Source of the DNA: Acanthamoeba lenticulata
Lineage: Eukaryota; Discosea; Longamoebia; Acanthamoebidae
Direction of reading: 5' to 3'
Assembly (NCBI GenBank): GCA_002179805.1
Contig: NAVB01003172.1
Location: 1-18,300 of the forward strand
DNA: 18,300 nt
Shown here one piece after another: positions 1 to 9,239 of the stretch; positions within the stretch are counted from its first letter, which is position 1, and each line of letters starts with the position of its first letter. Both the position numbers and the translations under genes were made by a program. The notes under the pieces were generated by a model that ran no database searches, was not told the origin of the DNA, and saw only the letters and a list, made by a program, of their open reading frames with translations.

Positions 1-197
1 GGGATCTCTTCTACTGTGGCGAGAGTGGCCTCTACTTCGTCAGTGTTGAGCAGGATGTTTTCCAAATCGCTGTGAATTTGAGTCTCTTGCTGGCGGGTGG
101 CCTCGAGGAGGGCTCGCGCCTGTTCGATGTCAGTGACCATGTAGAGGTCTTGCAAAAGAGGGAGCTTTGCGTTTGTCCCCATTCTTGTGTTCTCCAT
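1..197 (-). CDS. COG4: Probable COG4 (conserved oligomeric Golgi complex subunit 4), N-terminal part
   Basis: Partial gene that leaves the window at base 1; 65 codons are visible from the ATG at 197-195. The peptide starts MENTRMGTNAKLPLLQDLYM and continues as one amphipathic helix (VTDIEQARALLEATRQQETQ, then IHSDLENILLNTDEVEATLA). The arrangement, a short N-terminus, a 'L.D...AR.LLE' segment and then 'I..DLE.LL....E...L', is what I know from the N-terminal coiled coil of COG4. That protein is part of lobe A of the COG tether, which acts in retrograde transport within the Golgi. This rests on pattern similarity over about 50 residues only; another coiled-coil tethering or Golgi protein is possible. 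No intron is evident in the visible part. The next gene on the same strand ends about 100 bp upstream of this start. Confidence 0.5.
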   Translation of the reverse strand, partial: MENTRMGTNAKLPLLQDLYMVTDIEQARALLEATRQQETQIHSDLENILLNTDEVEATLATVEEI

Positions 198-300
198 CTC
201 GTGCAGAAGCGCAGGGCACAGAGAGATGCGAAACAGGTGCCACCTCAGCAAAAAAGAAGAGAGAGAGAAATGATAAAATTTATTTTTTGCACTTGTCTGG
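198..300. other. Short intergenic gap between IFRD gene end and COG4 start
   Basis: About 100 bp separate the stop of the IFRD-family gene from the COG4 start, both on the minus strand. The gap is A/T-richer than its surroundings near 268-288 on the plus strand. It must hold the 3' end of one gene and the promoter of the next. No clear TATA box or AATAAA signal could be singled out. Confidence 0.4.
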
Positions 301-2643
301 TCACCAGTTCCAGTAGCCTTGCCGCCACTCGGCGGTGATGGCTCGCCGCCACTCGAGCAAGGACTGTTGCTCAACATAGCCGTACTTGTCTTGTCGATAC
401 TGATCGGGCGACAGCGGATTCTTGCCTACCATACGACGGTAGCTGTATATCACAACATGCTCGACTTGTTAGCTGGTCCCTTTGTGTACGCAGTGGGAAA
501 CACTTGATGGTGTATACCGCTTCGTTTCAGTCTTTTGGCCCTTCACTGTTGCCTTGTTAACCTTGTGCAGTTGCAACGAACGATCGTCAAACAGCTCCCT
601 GGCCTCCGTCCCAGATGGTCGCATGAACTTCGACACCTCTCGTACGTGCCGGTGGTTCTGGGCGGTCAACATGTCAGCGAGCGACAAGGCGAAAGCAGCG
701 CTCATGCGACGAACCTGGAACAGGGGCCAAAAGGAGCCGAAATAGTGATGCAGGAAGTCCAGCGCATGCTCCCATTGCCATCCCTCAAGCTGAGTCACGT
801 CAATCGCCTCCGAGTTACCAGGCAAGAAGAACCACCGCCCAACCGCAGTAATATGCGTTTCCACCTTGCGCCCGCCGTCGTGTGGCAGGCGGACGGAGCG
901 ACCCTCCTCTCGCTTCGGCTTGCGCGATGTAATGCCACGTTCCTCACGTGCAAGGGCATCGAGGAGCTGGACGGCCAGCTCGCGGAAGCACGCGCGCTCG
1001 CGCTTCCCGACCTCCCGTCGTTCACGCCCGCGCACTCGGCGGCCCGCCACAGCTCGACCCTTGGTCCGGCAGAGGGCCATCAGGCGGAGCTTGTCGTCGC
1101 GCGTCATAACGCCCGTTTCCAGTAGCGAGTCTTCGCCGTCGTCAACGTCATCTTCACCGCAGCTGAAGGCAAGAATGCTCAAGAGGATCGCCGCGTTCAC
1201 GCGCAGATGCGACGACGCTGGAGGATTCGGCTGGCGTGAGCACACATAAGAAGGAGAGGCGCACGAGGAGGAGCGAGCACGAACCAGCAACATGGAGCGG
1301 GTTGTCGGTAGATACGACGAGGCGCAAAAGTGCACGTACGTGCGGGCTGATGAGCTCCCGCACGAGGCCCGTCTGCTCCTTGGGCAGCAGGCTCAAGAGG
1401 AAGGCCCACACGCGCAGCGCCTCTGCGAGTTCCGCCACGTGAATCTTCGAGCGCCCTTTTCCTTCGCTTCGTTCAGCTCCTTGCCCTTCCTCATCACTCT
1501 CGCTGTCTTCTTCATCTTGGCTTTCCTCGTCTTCTTCTTCTTCACCGTCGTCACCATCATCTTCCTCGGTAAGCGGCTTCTGGACCAAGTCGTCGTCGAG
1601 ATTGGCCCACAAGGCCTCGAGGTCAACAACATCATCGGCATCCTCATCTGCGTCTGGCATGTAGCAACGAGTGAGAAAACGGCACGCGTCGCTCGTGTTG
1701 GCGGCATCATCGATGACGAAGCACACGACACCGAGCGCTTCCATGGCCGCCGCGCGCAGTACGCCCCAGCGCCTGCTCTGCTTGTCGCCTTTGGCGTCCT
1801 CTTCGGAGGCGCCTTCTTCACGCTGTCCGGCCGGCAGGCGCACGGTGCTGATCACGCGCTGCAGCACATCATCCACGAGTGCGGGCGGTTGGTCGCAAGC
1901 CTTTCCGCGAGCCGCGTCTCTGCCTCGTCGGCGGGTGGCCATAGGCTTCGCATTGGGCGGGAGCTGAGCGCTGGCGACGAACTGCCGCGGGTGGATGCTG
2001 CCGCATAGCACGGCGAGAGACGACACCAAACGCGTGGCCTTCAACAGTACATCCCACTCGGCGTCCTCTTTCGCCGCTTTCCTCTTTTGCTTCTTTTTGT
2101 GGGCGTTGCTTCGGGACGACGGGTGGTTGCGCGTCGCCTGCTTGGCTTTTCCCCTTCCTTCTTCTTCCTCCTCCTCCTCGTCCTCCGTGCTTGGGGTTTC
2201 AATGCCGTCGTCTTCTTCGTCGTCATCATGATGGTCAATACCGTCACTGGAAGATGGCGCTGACCGAAGAAGGGGACGAAACTGAGCCTCGATCCACCGG
2301 CTCAGCGCGCCCAGCCTCTCCTCCGAGGTTGCACCTTGCTCGCCAGGAGACGCGAGCCACTCGTAGGACTTAGCCAACAGCGTCTGCGCCAGCCCAGCAG
2401 CAGCCGCCTGCCACAAGTCAAAACAACAACAATGAGACGTCACACTTCCGCTGAGCTCGGCAGTGGTGTCACTGGGGTTCGCACCGCCTGGCTGCGTGCG
2501 TTGGAGAGAGCAAAGAAAGTCGCCCAGACCCTATCCGCAGGGGCACCGTTGGGCCAGGTGAGCGTTTCCGCCAACTCGCTTTCTGGTTTGTCCCCTTTGG
2601 GCTGCCTGCTTCTTCCTACTCCTCCTCGCTGTTGCTTATGCAT
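301..2643 (-). CDS. IFRD family protein (interferon-related developmental regulator-like)
   Basis: Proposed exons: 2643-2485, 2407-1316, 1230-865, 789-715, 657-518 and 442-301, giving about 657 residues; all junction phases agree. Family features in order: 'RAAAMEALGVVCFVID', matching the IFRD 'A...FGVCCFI' block; 'ALRVWAFLLSLLP', matching 'LLAWTLLLTICP'; 'SHLRVNAAILLSILAFS', matching 'DVNMRIAAGESLALLFELA'; a basic KRK/RGRERRE stretch; then 'WEHALDFLHHYFGSFWPLFQ' and a lysine/arginine-rich tail. IFRD proteins are helical-repeat co-regulators in animals and fungi. Here two long acidic D/E runs and a lysine-rich insert enlarge the N-terminal half; the protein is longer than the roughly 450 residues usual in animals. 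Two of the introns are stop-free multiples of three and were called from homology spacing. An ATG at 2740 is an alternative start, but its frame stops quickly. The family call is firm; the first exon and exact ends are less so. Confidence 0.8.
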
Positions 2644-2802
2644 CACCGGTGGCTTACTAGCGGGCGTTGGGTGCTCGTGGTATCTGCTTCTTAGTTTCAC
2701 GCACTTCTTGCTCGTTGCTGGTTGGGCCAATTTGCACCATTTCACCCAACAACGAAAAGAGAAAAGCGCCAGAACGTGGGTACAAAGGCGTGCGGCCGCA
2801 CT
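2644..2802. other. Intergenic gap between F-box gene end and IFRD start
   Basis: About 160 bp between two minus-strand genes. It must contain the 3' end of the F-box gene and the promoter of the IFRD gene. A short ATG-initiated reading frame of 27 codons starts at 2740 on the minus strand and stops before the proposed IFRD start. It could be an upstream ORF or an alternative first exon. Confidence 0.3.
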
Positions 2803-5129
2803 TCACAAGTGGCCCGAAGCCTGCAACAGGACAATGGCCAAGGTGGCCAGCGGGATGTCCCCCTGGACCGTGTAGGGTCCCTGGTGAGTGATCGGCCCAG
2901 TCCGGATGTTGGTGGCCGTACGCGCGGCCGTAAGCGATTGGTCCTCTGGCTCGACAGGTTCCTCAGTGGTGGGCGGCCTGTCGAGGAGAGGAAGTGATGT
3001 CACGCCATCAGAAGGACGAACATCTCCTCGCCAAGCAGCAGAGCGGAGACGCACCGCGCAAACTGCCACAGGTTTTGGTGCCAAAACATCTCGCGGATGC
3101 CCACGTCGAGGCACTTGAACGCCTTCTGCGGCCGGAAGGGGATGCGCAGCACGGAATCCGCGCCCCACTCCAGCACAGGGAAGTTGAAGAGGCCACTAAC
3201 CACGCGCAGGCGCCTGTCGATGCCGCGTGGTTGGTGGTGAGGTTTGCGCATCGTCAGGCCGCAGCCAATTGCAAGAAGAAGGCAGTAAGCCGCACACTCC
3301 GTCAAAGAGCCATCTCTGGTTGCTCCGCGTGCACAAGCTGAATCCGGACAACGTTTTGAGGTGGCGATCCCACAGCCACCGTTCGCCATTCCCCACGATG
3401 GAGGCATAACGCCACTTCTCGTAGCGCTGTTTGAACTGCCGGTACCACCAGTCGGGGGCCGACTGCGCATCCTCGACGCCTTGGCCCGCCTCTTCCTCTG
3501 CCGCCTGTGGCGGCGGAGGGCCAAAGTGTTGGAGGATGACGGCATCGTCCTCGAAGCTCCACCGGCCTCCCTTGGCGGTCTGAACCCACGATACGAACAA
3601 GCGCCTCCACAGCAGAGGATCCTGGAGACCACCCGCGTTGGCCCCGCGTGAGCCCGAGCCAGACGCCACCCAGGAAGGGAAGAAGAGAGGGAAGTACTCG
3701 GGTCGGCTGAGCGAGGCGTTTGCAGGTGCGCTGGAGGTTGGCCAACTCGCGGGCCGCGAGATGAGCCAAGATAGTGAAGACAACCTCGCCGGGAAGCTCG
3801 AATAGCCCGTTGCCCTCCACGCCCGTGAACACAGCCGGTTCGGTTGCCTGCGCCACCAGCGTGTCGTGCACGTCATCAGGTGTTCCGTGCGAGCGATCGT
3901 TGTCAGGCGCAGTCGAGCCCCGGGGCTCCTGGCTTGCCTCCTTCTGCCGTTCGAGCTCCTCTTGTCTGATGTCGCAGAGTACGGTACCCATGTGAGCTCG
4001 GCCAAGCAGCGGACAGGGCCTGGTTGTTAGGGGATCGTAGAGGCCGACGGCAGGCGTACCTCTCAACCGCCGCCAGGGCCTCGGCCAAGGCGCGGGCTTC
4101 GGCGTCCTTGGCCCGCTGCCGCTTGCGCTCGGCCTCGCGCTCGCTGGCCTTCTTGCGCTCGAGCTCGGCGGCCCACTCGTCGCGGGCCTCACGCTGCCAG
4201 TCCTCGTCGAGGGCGTTGCCCACCCGCGTTCGCTTGAGATCCTTCTCCAGCGAGCTGATGTGCAAACGCAGCTGCTTGATCGTGCGCTGCTGCTGCAAGC
4301 AGAGCTGCTTGATCTGCTCCTTGCTCATGGTGTCGAGCTGCATCTTGAGCGACAGCTGCCCGTTGTTGCCTTCCTCGATGTAGGCGTCGCTGCCCGTATC
4401 CGTGTCCGTGTCAGTGTCGCTGTCGAGGTCACTTTCGGTGTCATCCACCAGCTGTCGTCGTCTACGTTGACGATCGTGCGGGTCCGCGCGAGTCTGGTGC
4501 GTACGGTCAGCGGGCGGCTCGGGACTGGATCGAGCAGGAGCATCGGACGACAGCTGAAGTGCCTCCATATCGACCGTGTAGCCGCCGGGCTTGGTCATGT
4601 GGTGGCTCAGGTCAACCTCGCAGCTACCGTCATGTGACGGTCCTTCCTCAGAGTCATCAGCGTCCTGGTGCTGCAGCAAGATGAGGAGTTAGCCCTGTAG
4701 GGGCAGCAAGAGCTCCGCATCGTGTAGTGTAAGCACCTGGAGGAGGAGAGCAGCATAGGCGTGGTCCTCGGCGGTGAAGGTGGCCACCTTGCGCGGCAAC
4801 AGCTGCTGGTTCAGCTGCTGGTTCTGCCGTGGCGCTGCACCAGGTATTGGAGCTTCAGGGAAACAGCCCGACCTCAAGATTTTCACCGGCGACGAAGTGG
4901 AAGGTGAGGAACGCAGGCACGTACTCGCGTTGGCCGGGCTCGGGGCGGCGTGGTAGCCGCTCTGGGCCAGAGACTTGGCCAGCCGTTCGTCGTCCGACTG
5001 AAGGGCCGCGTCGAGGCACCGATTAACGTGACCCTCGATATCGGCAAGAGGCAGTTCCACGTTACAAACGGGACACGCACCGCGGTTGATGCGTCTGTCC
5101 TCCCGTTCCATCAGGGAGTACACGTCCAT
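2803..5129 (-). CDS. UBZ4-type zinc finger, coiled coil and F-box protein
   Basis: Proposed exons: 5129-4925, 4834-4737, 4670-4060, 4019-3698, 3621-3296, 3213-3022 and 2977-2803, about 642 residues, with phases consistent throughout. Residues 19-39 read CPVCNVELPLADIEGHVNRC, then L: the Cys-X2-Cys...His-X3-Cys pattern of Rad18-type UBZ4 ubiquitin-binding fingers. A DSDTDTDTDT acidic repeat follows, then a strongly charged coiled coil (about residues 200-305). An F-box follows at about 377-420 (LFELPGEVVFTILAHLAARE, then LANLQRTCKRLA); across the next intron the frame resumes with DPLLWRRLF, which completes the usual F-box ending. F-box proteins recruit substrates to SCF (Skp1-Cul1) ubiquitin ligases; UBZ4 fingers bind ubiquitin. 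The C-terminal part (RFKQRYEKW-like segment, then WHQNLWQFARC) is not recognised and may be the substrate-binding region. Introns 4059-4020 (40 bp) and 3021-2978 (44 bp) are short, so the last exon is less certain; an alternative stop lies at 3000. Confidence 0.72.
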
Positions 5130-5280
5130 CCTTCTACTCTTCACCAGATGAACCGAACAAGGTTTTTAGTCCAAAATGAGCTGGTTCACTGAAATATGGT
5201 AGCAAATAGTTAAAATATGTGATCTAGTCGACAAATAGGCCCGTCATTCTTGCCGGCCTTGTTATTTGCTGGTCCCCAAC
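5130..5280. promoter_or_regulatory. Shared head-to-head promoter region (UBZ4/F-box gene and PPT1)
   Basis: Only about 150 bp separate the two divergent start codons, so both promoters must lie here or overlap. The middle (about 5185-5235) is clearly A/T-rich compared with both flanking exons and includes the AAATATGG and TTAAAATATG runs. No TATA box could be assigned to either gene with confidence. This is inferred from gene layout. Confidence 0.5.
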
Positions 5281-6618
5281 ATGGCTCTCTTGCGCTCGGC
5301 AGCGCTTTTGGCTCTTCTTCTGGTGGCCTTCTCAAATGCACTTGAGGCTCCTCCGCGCTATACGCCGCTGGTGCTCATGCATGGTGCGTTCCCGTGCTTC
5401 CGCCCCCGCCACAGGGCTCGTCCACGTCCTCGTTAACTGCGTGCCGGACATAGGCATCACCGACACGAGCGCGAGGATGGATCACATCGCTGCGCTGGCC
5501 CGCCAGTTGATGCCGGGCATCTACGTGACTGCGCTTGAGGTCACCGGCTCGAGCGCTGGTTCCGTCTTCACAGGCAGCGACACCCAGGCACGTGCCCTCC
5601 GCAAAAGCCAAGCAGGACCATTTCCTGACCTGACGTACAGGTGGAGCTCATTTGTAAAGCGATCGCAGCTGATCCCAACCTTGCCGGAGGTATCAACGTA
5701 TTGGGCACCTCTCAGGTGAGCTTGTGCTCCGTCACCGACCGATAACAAGCGTGGCCACTCTGACCTTCATTCCTTTCAGGGCGGCATCTTGATGCGCGGC
5801 TACCTCGAACGTTGTAACAACCCGCCTGTGAAGAATTTCATCTCATGGGTGGCACCCATGATGGGTGTCTACGGCGTGCCCGTGGTTCGATGCTTTCTGC
5901 TTTCATCAACCAACTTCTTTGTTGAAGTACTCACTTGCTCGCGGGCCAGGTGGGCAGCTGGGAGTACCTCAACGTGACGCTGGACGACATCGCAGACTGC
6001 TGCATCTACGATGGTACGTCCATCGGTTTCGTTTCGCTCTGCGAGTTGGTCGTCATCACAAGAGGCCTTTTTGTTTTCTGTCAGATTGGGCGCAGGATCT
6101 GCTCTCGTTTGCTGGCTACTGGCGAGACCCCTTCGCGCTACCAACGTACGAAGAGGAGTTGATCTTCTTGGCCGATATCAACAACGAGGGCACTGTGAAG
6201 AACAGCACCTACAAGAAGAACGTGCTTGGCCTGGAGGCGTTTGTCATGAGCTACTCGGTCATCGACTCCGTGCTCATCCCTCGTGAGACCGGCTGGTTCG
6301 GCACCTACGCCAACAACACCGACGCTGTGGTCATCCCGCTCGAGGCCCAACCCCTGTACCAGTACGACTACATTGGTCTTCGGTCCGTTCCTTCTTCTTC
6401 TTCTTCAGAGAAAGTCACGAGAATTCAACCGTCTTCTTGTTGTTCTGGGCGCGCACAGCACGCTGCAGGAGACGGGCAGGCTGCACCGCTTCTCGATCCC
6501 GTGCCTTCACAACGACTACACGTCGCCCTGCTTCGACAAGTATTTCATCGCCAACGTCCTCCCCTTCCTCAACGGCGACGCCGCTGCCGCCGCTGTCCCG
6601 ATCCTTGCCGACTCATAA
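5281..6618 (+). CDS. PPT1: Palmitoyl-protein thioesterase 1 (lysosomal)
   Basis: Seven exons (5281-5383, 5454-5587, 5641-5715, 5780-5881, 5950-6013, 6085-6382, 6459-6618) give 311 residues; human PPT1 has 306. The enzyme removes palmitate from cysteines of proteins being degraded in the lysosome. Visible: a hydrophobic signal peptide (MALLRSAALLALLLVAFSNA); the HGITDT oxyanion-loop motif (HGMGDS in animals); nucleophile Ser103 in GTSQGG; SWVAPMMGVYGVP; YWRDPF; the FLADINNEG segment; Asp220 before SVLIPRETGWFG; and His276 in CLHNDYTS near the C-terminus, completing the Ser-Asp-His triad. NST at 199 is a possible N-glycosylation site near a known animal one. The junction at 5587/5641 uses a GC-AG intron. 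The last intron (6383-6458) contains a TTC repeat and was placed so that GLR-TLQETGRL aligns with the animal GLKEMDNAGQL. It diverges from the F-box gene and runs tail-to-tail into the next gene. Confidence 0.95.
5588..5640 (+). other. GC-AG intron in PPT1
   Basis: The family-conserved frame ends at ...SDTQ (CAG at 5585-5587), followed by GCACGT, and resumes after TACAG at 5641 with VELICKAIA. A GT donor at 5588 is absent. Other GT sites either shift the frame or, in the case of a GTCACC further upstream, remove about 16 residues that PPT1 proteins normally have. CAG before the junction is the strong exon end expected for GC donors. Confidence 0.7.
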
Positions 6619-6648
6619 ACGAGCGCCGGACTTCCTGGACTAATAGTC

Positions 6649-8316
6649 TCATTTAAGATTCGCGCGTTCCTTCTGGTGTTGGTGGAGGGCGCGCTCCACG
6701 GAGGCGTCAAGCTGCTGCTTGCGGTGCTCGGCCGAGGCCTGGGTATCGGCCTCGAGTCGCTCGACGACGTCCAGAATGCCACGCACCATCGTCTGCTGCT
6801 CCTTTGTCAGCTGCCTGGCGTCGCCCTCCTCGCTCTGGGCGAGGGCCCGCCTGCAGGCCGCCCTGGCCACGTCGTGCTCCTGGCACAGGAGGGCCAGTTT
6901 CTCCCTGTCGCGGGGCGGTCAGGTCCACGCCCGGGTCGACGAGAGAAAGAGCGCGATTGGGGCCACGAACCTGGCGTTCTTGGCGACGTAGAAGCGGGCT
7001 GCGCCCTCACGCCCACCCTTGGCCAGCACGTCCACGGACCAGTCCCGGCAGAGATCGATCAGCCTGTCCACCACCTCGATGTTGCCCGTCGCGTAGAACA
7101 TGCCCAACTGTACTGCTGCCCGTCAGTCCCAACTCCAAAGGCACTTGCTTCGGAGAAGAGCTGCCGGCACTGCCGTACGAGAACGTGGAGGTTCATGTTG
7201 GCGTTGACGACGTCCAGCTCTGTGTACAGAAGGTCGGGCGGAGGCGTTGCCAACAGGCGCGCAATCGCCTGCTTTCCAGCTTCATCGGCCACCTCGTCAC
7301 CCAGCTTCTGCAGATGTGCTCGCCCTGTGCGCCGCCTCAAAAGAAACCGTTGGCGCCTTCGTCCCACGGGCTCCGCTGTGGGACCATACTGAGTAAGGGG
7401 AACGTACCGTTGGTTCCGCCGAGCCACAGGCCGACAAGGAGGACCTGGCGGAACTCCTTGATTGTGGTCGTTAAGGCGATGGCGAGAAGTTCGTCAGCTT
7501 CATGGATGAGCTGGTTCGAAAAGAGAAAGAGAGAGAGAGAGAGAGCGATCACCTGGAGTACGTCGTAGATGTCGCGCACCGCAAAGTGGGACAGGGATTC
7601 GGGTCTGGACTGCATGATGCCGGCCAGGAGTCCCGTCATCACCCAGCCATCTTCCTCGACCACGCACGAGTGAGCACATACGGACTGCAAGAGCGCGCGG
7701 CCTTGGGGACGTTGCAGCGCACCTTCGCTGCGCATGCGGGCCTTGAGGAGGGATTCGGCAGCCAGCTTCAGCAGATCGGCCTCGGGGTGCCTTTGTAGCC
7801 ACTGCTTGAGTCATACAGCATCTTTGTGGCAGGCGAGGCGAGGTATACGTACTCGTAGAAGTACTGGACCCAGAAGAGCACATCCTCTCTGGTCTAGAGG
7901 CAGCACAAAGTGAGTCTTCGAGCCGACTGCCGTGAAGCAAAACGAGAGGGCACAGAGGGAGACGAATACCCGATAGAGGGGGAAGGTGGGGTTGACAGGC
8001 GCCGTCGCGAGCGCAGCCAGATCGAGCGTAGCGCTCTCGCGACCACTACCGCCGTCGTCAGCCCGCGCCTGAGCGAACATGCCGACGCCCATGCCGACGA
8101 CTACGCCAGAGGCCATCAGCCAGACGCTTCTGGTGCTTCTCCCATTTGAGCTAAGCGAGCTCTGCTGCGCCGGAAGAAAGTCAGTGTGCCGAACCAGACT
8201 GCAATAGCACGCGTAGGCACACGTACATGAGACGCGCTATGTGCCTTACGGACCAAAGGTAAGGGACGCGCCTTGCCAATCAAGGCGCCACGTCGCTGCA
8301 GCGCACGTGCAAGCAT
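6649..8316 (-). CDS. Unrecognised protein, probably mitochondrial, one membrane segment and helical C-terminus
   Basis: Eight exons (8316-8227, 8164-7970, 7893-7849, 7801-7553, 7510-7408, 7324-7179, 7107-6971, 6904-6649) give about 406 residues with all phases in register. I do not recognise the family. The N-terminus (MLARALQRRGALIGKARPLP) is rich in Arg/Lys and lacks acidic residues, like a mitochondrial targeting peptide. It is followed by a hydrophobic segment (VWLMASGVVVGMGVGMFA), likely a membrane anchor. The middle is helical: FWVQYFYEYWLQRHPEADLL, then GWVMTGLLAGIMQSRPESLS, then ADELLAIALTTTIKEFRQVL. Then comes 'LLGMFYATGNIEVVDRLIDL'; 'FFATG....V..I' segments of this kind occur in uncharacterised bacterial helical proteins, a weak memory only. 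The C-terminus is a charged coiled coil (DVVERLEADTQASAEHRKQQ). It ends 30 bp from the PPT1 stop and shares a promoter region with the next gene. An in-frame TGA near 6936 falls inside intron 6970-6905. Confidence 0.6.
7511..7552 (-). repeat. GA/CT microsatellite forming a 42-bp intron
   Basis: On the plus strand about 7519-7546 is an almost pure GA run. On the gene's strand it becomes the pyrimidine tract of a minimal intron between CTCCAG and CTCATCC (donor GTGATC, acceptor AACCAG). The 42 bases are a multiple of three with no stop, so retention would add 14 residues rich in Leu/Ser. Confidence 0.65.
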
Positions 8317-8481
8317 GATGGGCAGTGTTAGATCTTCTTTTTATTTACTTTTTATTTACCCTTTTTCTCTGTTTTTCTTCGCTGTCTTCTGTTGGCCGGT
8401 TTGCTCTACGACAGGCTCGCCGCCACACAACCACAGCACGTACCCAAATTGATCAAACCGAATCAATTGTTGGCGGAAAGG
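8317..8481. promoter_or_regulatory. Shared head-to-head promoter region
   Basis: About 165 bp between the divergent starts of the mitochondrial-type gene and the tail-anchored protein gene. It holds a long T-rich run on the plus strand (about 8333-8385, with TTTATTTAC repeated twice). No other gene fits here; both promoters must be in or near this stretch. Confidence 0.5.
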
Positions 8482-9239
8482 ATGGCAAGCTCTACACTTT
8501 CAGGAGGTGGTCAGTCGGTACGTGCCGTGCCACGTTGCACACATTCCGTTTCCGTCCCAATCCTCACATTTGACACATTAGTTGGATGCTCTCAAGACAA
8601 AGCTGCAAACCATGAAGGAAGAGCAAGAGCAACAAATGTATGTCCCCACACCCCTCCCACCAGTTGTGGCATTCTCTGACTCTCGGCCTCAACCGAGCAG
8701 AGCCGCTCTCGAGGAGAGAAAGGAAGAGCTCCTCGCAGCAGAGGCGGACAACCAGTACGTAGCACCGCTGCCCAAGCGGCAAGCCTACTTCGCGTTGACG
8801 CGTCTTGTGCGCCACAGCGAAGAAGAAGGTGAGGACGACGTGCGCAGGATGCGCGCCGGCCACGAGCTGCTTCGTGCCCTGGACGAGCGGATCAAGAGCC
8901 TCAAGATTGAAATGCAGGAGAAGAAGCGAAGCCAAGTGCGTATCCCTCCTTCGCGAACGGGATGGGTGCAACTCTAACATTGGCCTCTGTCAGGAGTTGC
9001 GCAAGCAACAGCTCATGGACGAGCGCGAGCAGCTCGTCCGACAGATCAGCGCCGAAGTGGAGGAGGTGAAGGCGATGCAAGCCGCGGGACGGAGGCGGAG
9101 TGCGGCCTCCTCCACCGCCACCGCCTGGCTCACAACGGGCGTTGGCCTCTCGCTCCTCGTCGCTGGCGCCTGCTACGTCGTCTTGTCCAGCACCGAGGGC
9201 CTCGTCGGCCTCAAGCATCGCTTCCTCCTCGCTTCATAA
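8482..9239 (+). CDS. Small coiled-coil, C-terminally anchored membrane protein
   Basis: Family not recognised. The start ATG at 8482 opens a 12-codon exon (MASSTLSGGGQS) ending at a GTACGT donor. Preferred exons: 8482-8517, 8582-8637, 8701-8754, 8818-8935, 8994-9239, giving 169 residues. Introns 8638-8700 and 8755-8817 are both 63 bp, in frame and stop-free, so an unspliced version of 211 residues is also readable. Splicing is favoured because donors are GTATGT and GTACGT and because removal joins the charged heptads KEEQEQQ and AALEERKEELLAAEA into one coiled coil. The coiled coil continues through ALDERIKSLKIEMQEKKRSQ and ELRKQQLMDEREQLVRQISA. A single hydrophobic segment (AWLTTGVGLSLLVAGACYVV, then LS) ends about 16 residues before the C-terminus, with a basic KHR in the tail. 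This is the layout of a tail-anchored protein of a cytosol-facing membrane. Confidence 0.65.

Noticed and set aside
535..1125. Long plus-strand open frame opposite the IFRD gene (also 1292-2008, 3903-4679-type shadows on opposite strands)
   Set aside because: Shadow of GC-rich minus-strand exons. No domain, no splice logic and low-complexity translation.
4671..4736. In-frame TAA at about 4689 that would split the UBZ4 gene from the coiled-coil/F-box gene
   Set aside because: A 66-bp intron with donor GTGCTT and acceptor CTGCAG spans it. No convincing ATG start was seen for a separate downstream gene. Kept as a test in the findings.
6383..6408. A 22-28 bp micro-intron or a TTC-repeat indel explaining the frame change at the PPT1 C-terminus
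   Set aside because: A normal 76-bp intron (6383-6458) is in phase and restores the family spacing, so no micro-intron or sequencing error is needed.
6930..6940. In-frame TGA between FLSSTRAWT and the following conserved frame, as if a readthrough or selenocysteine codon
   Set aside because: A 66-bp intron (6905-6970) with donor GTTCGT, a pyrimidine run, a CTGAC branch-like site and acceptor CGACAG removes the TGA and keeps phase.
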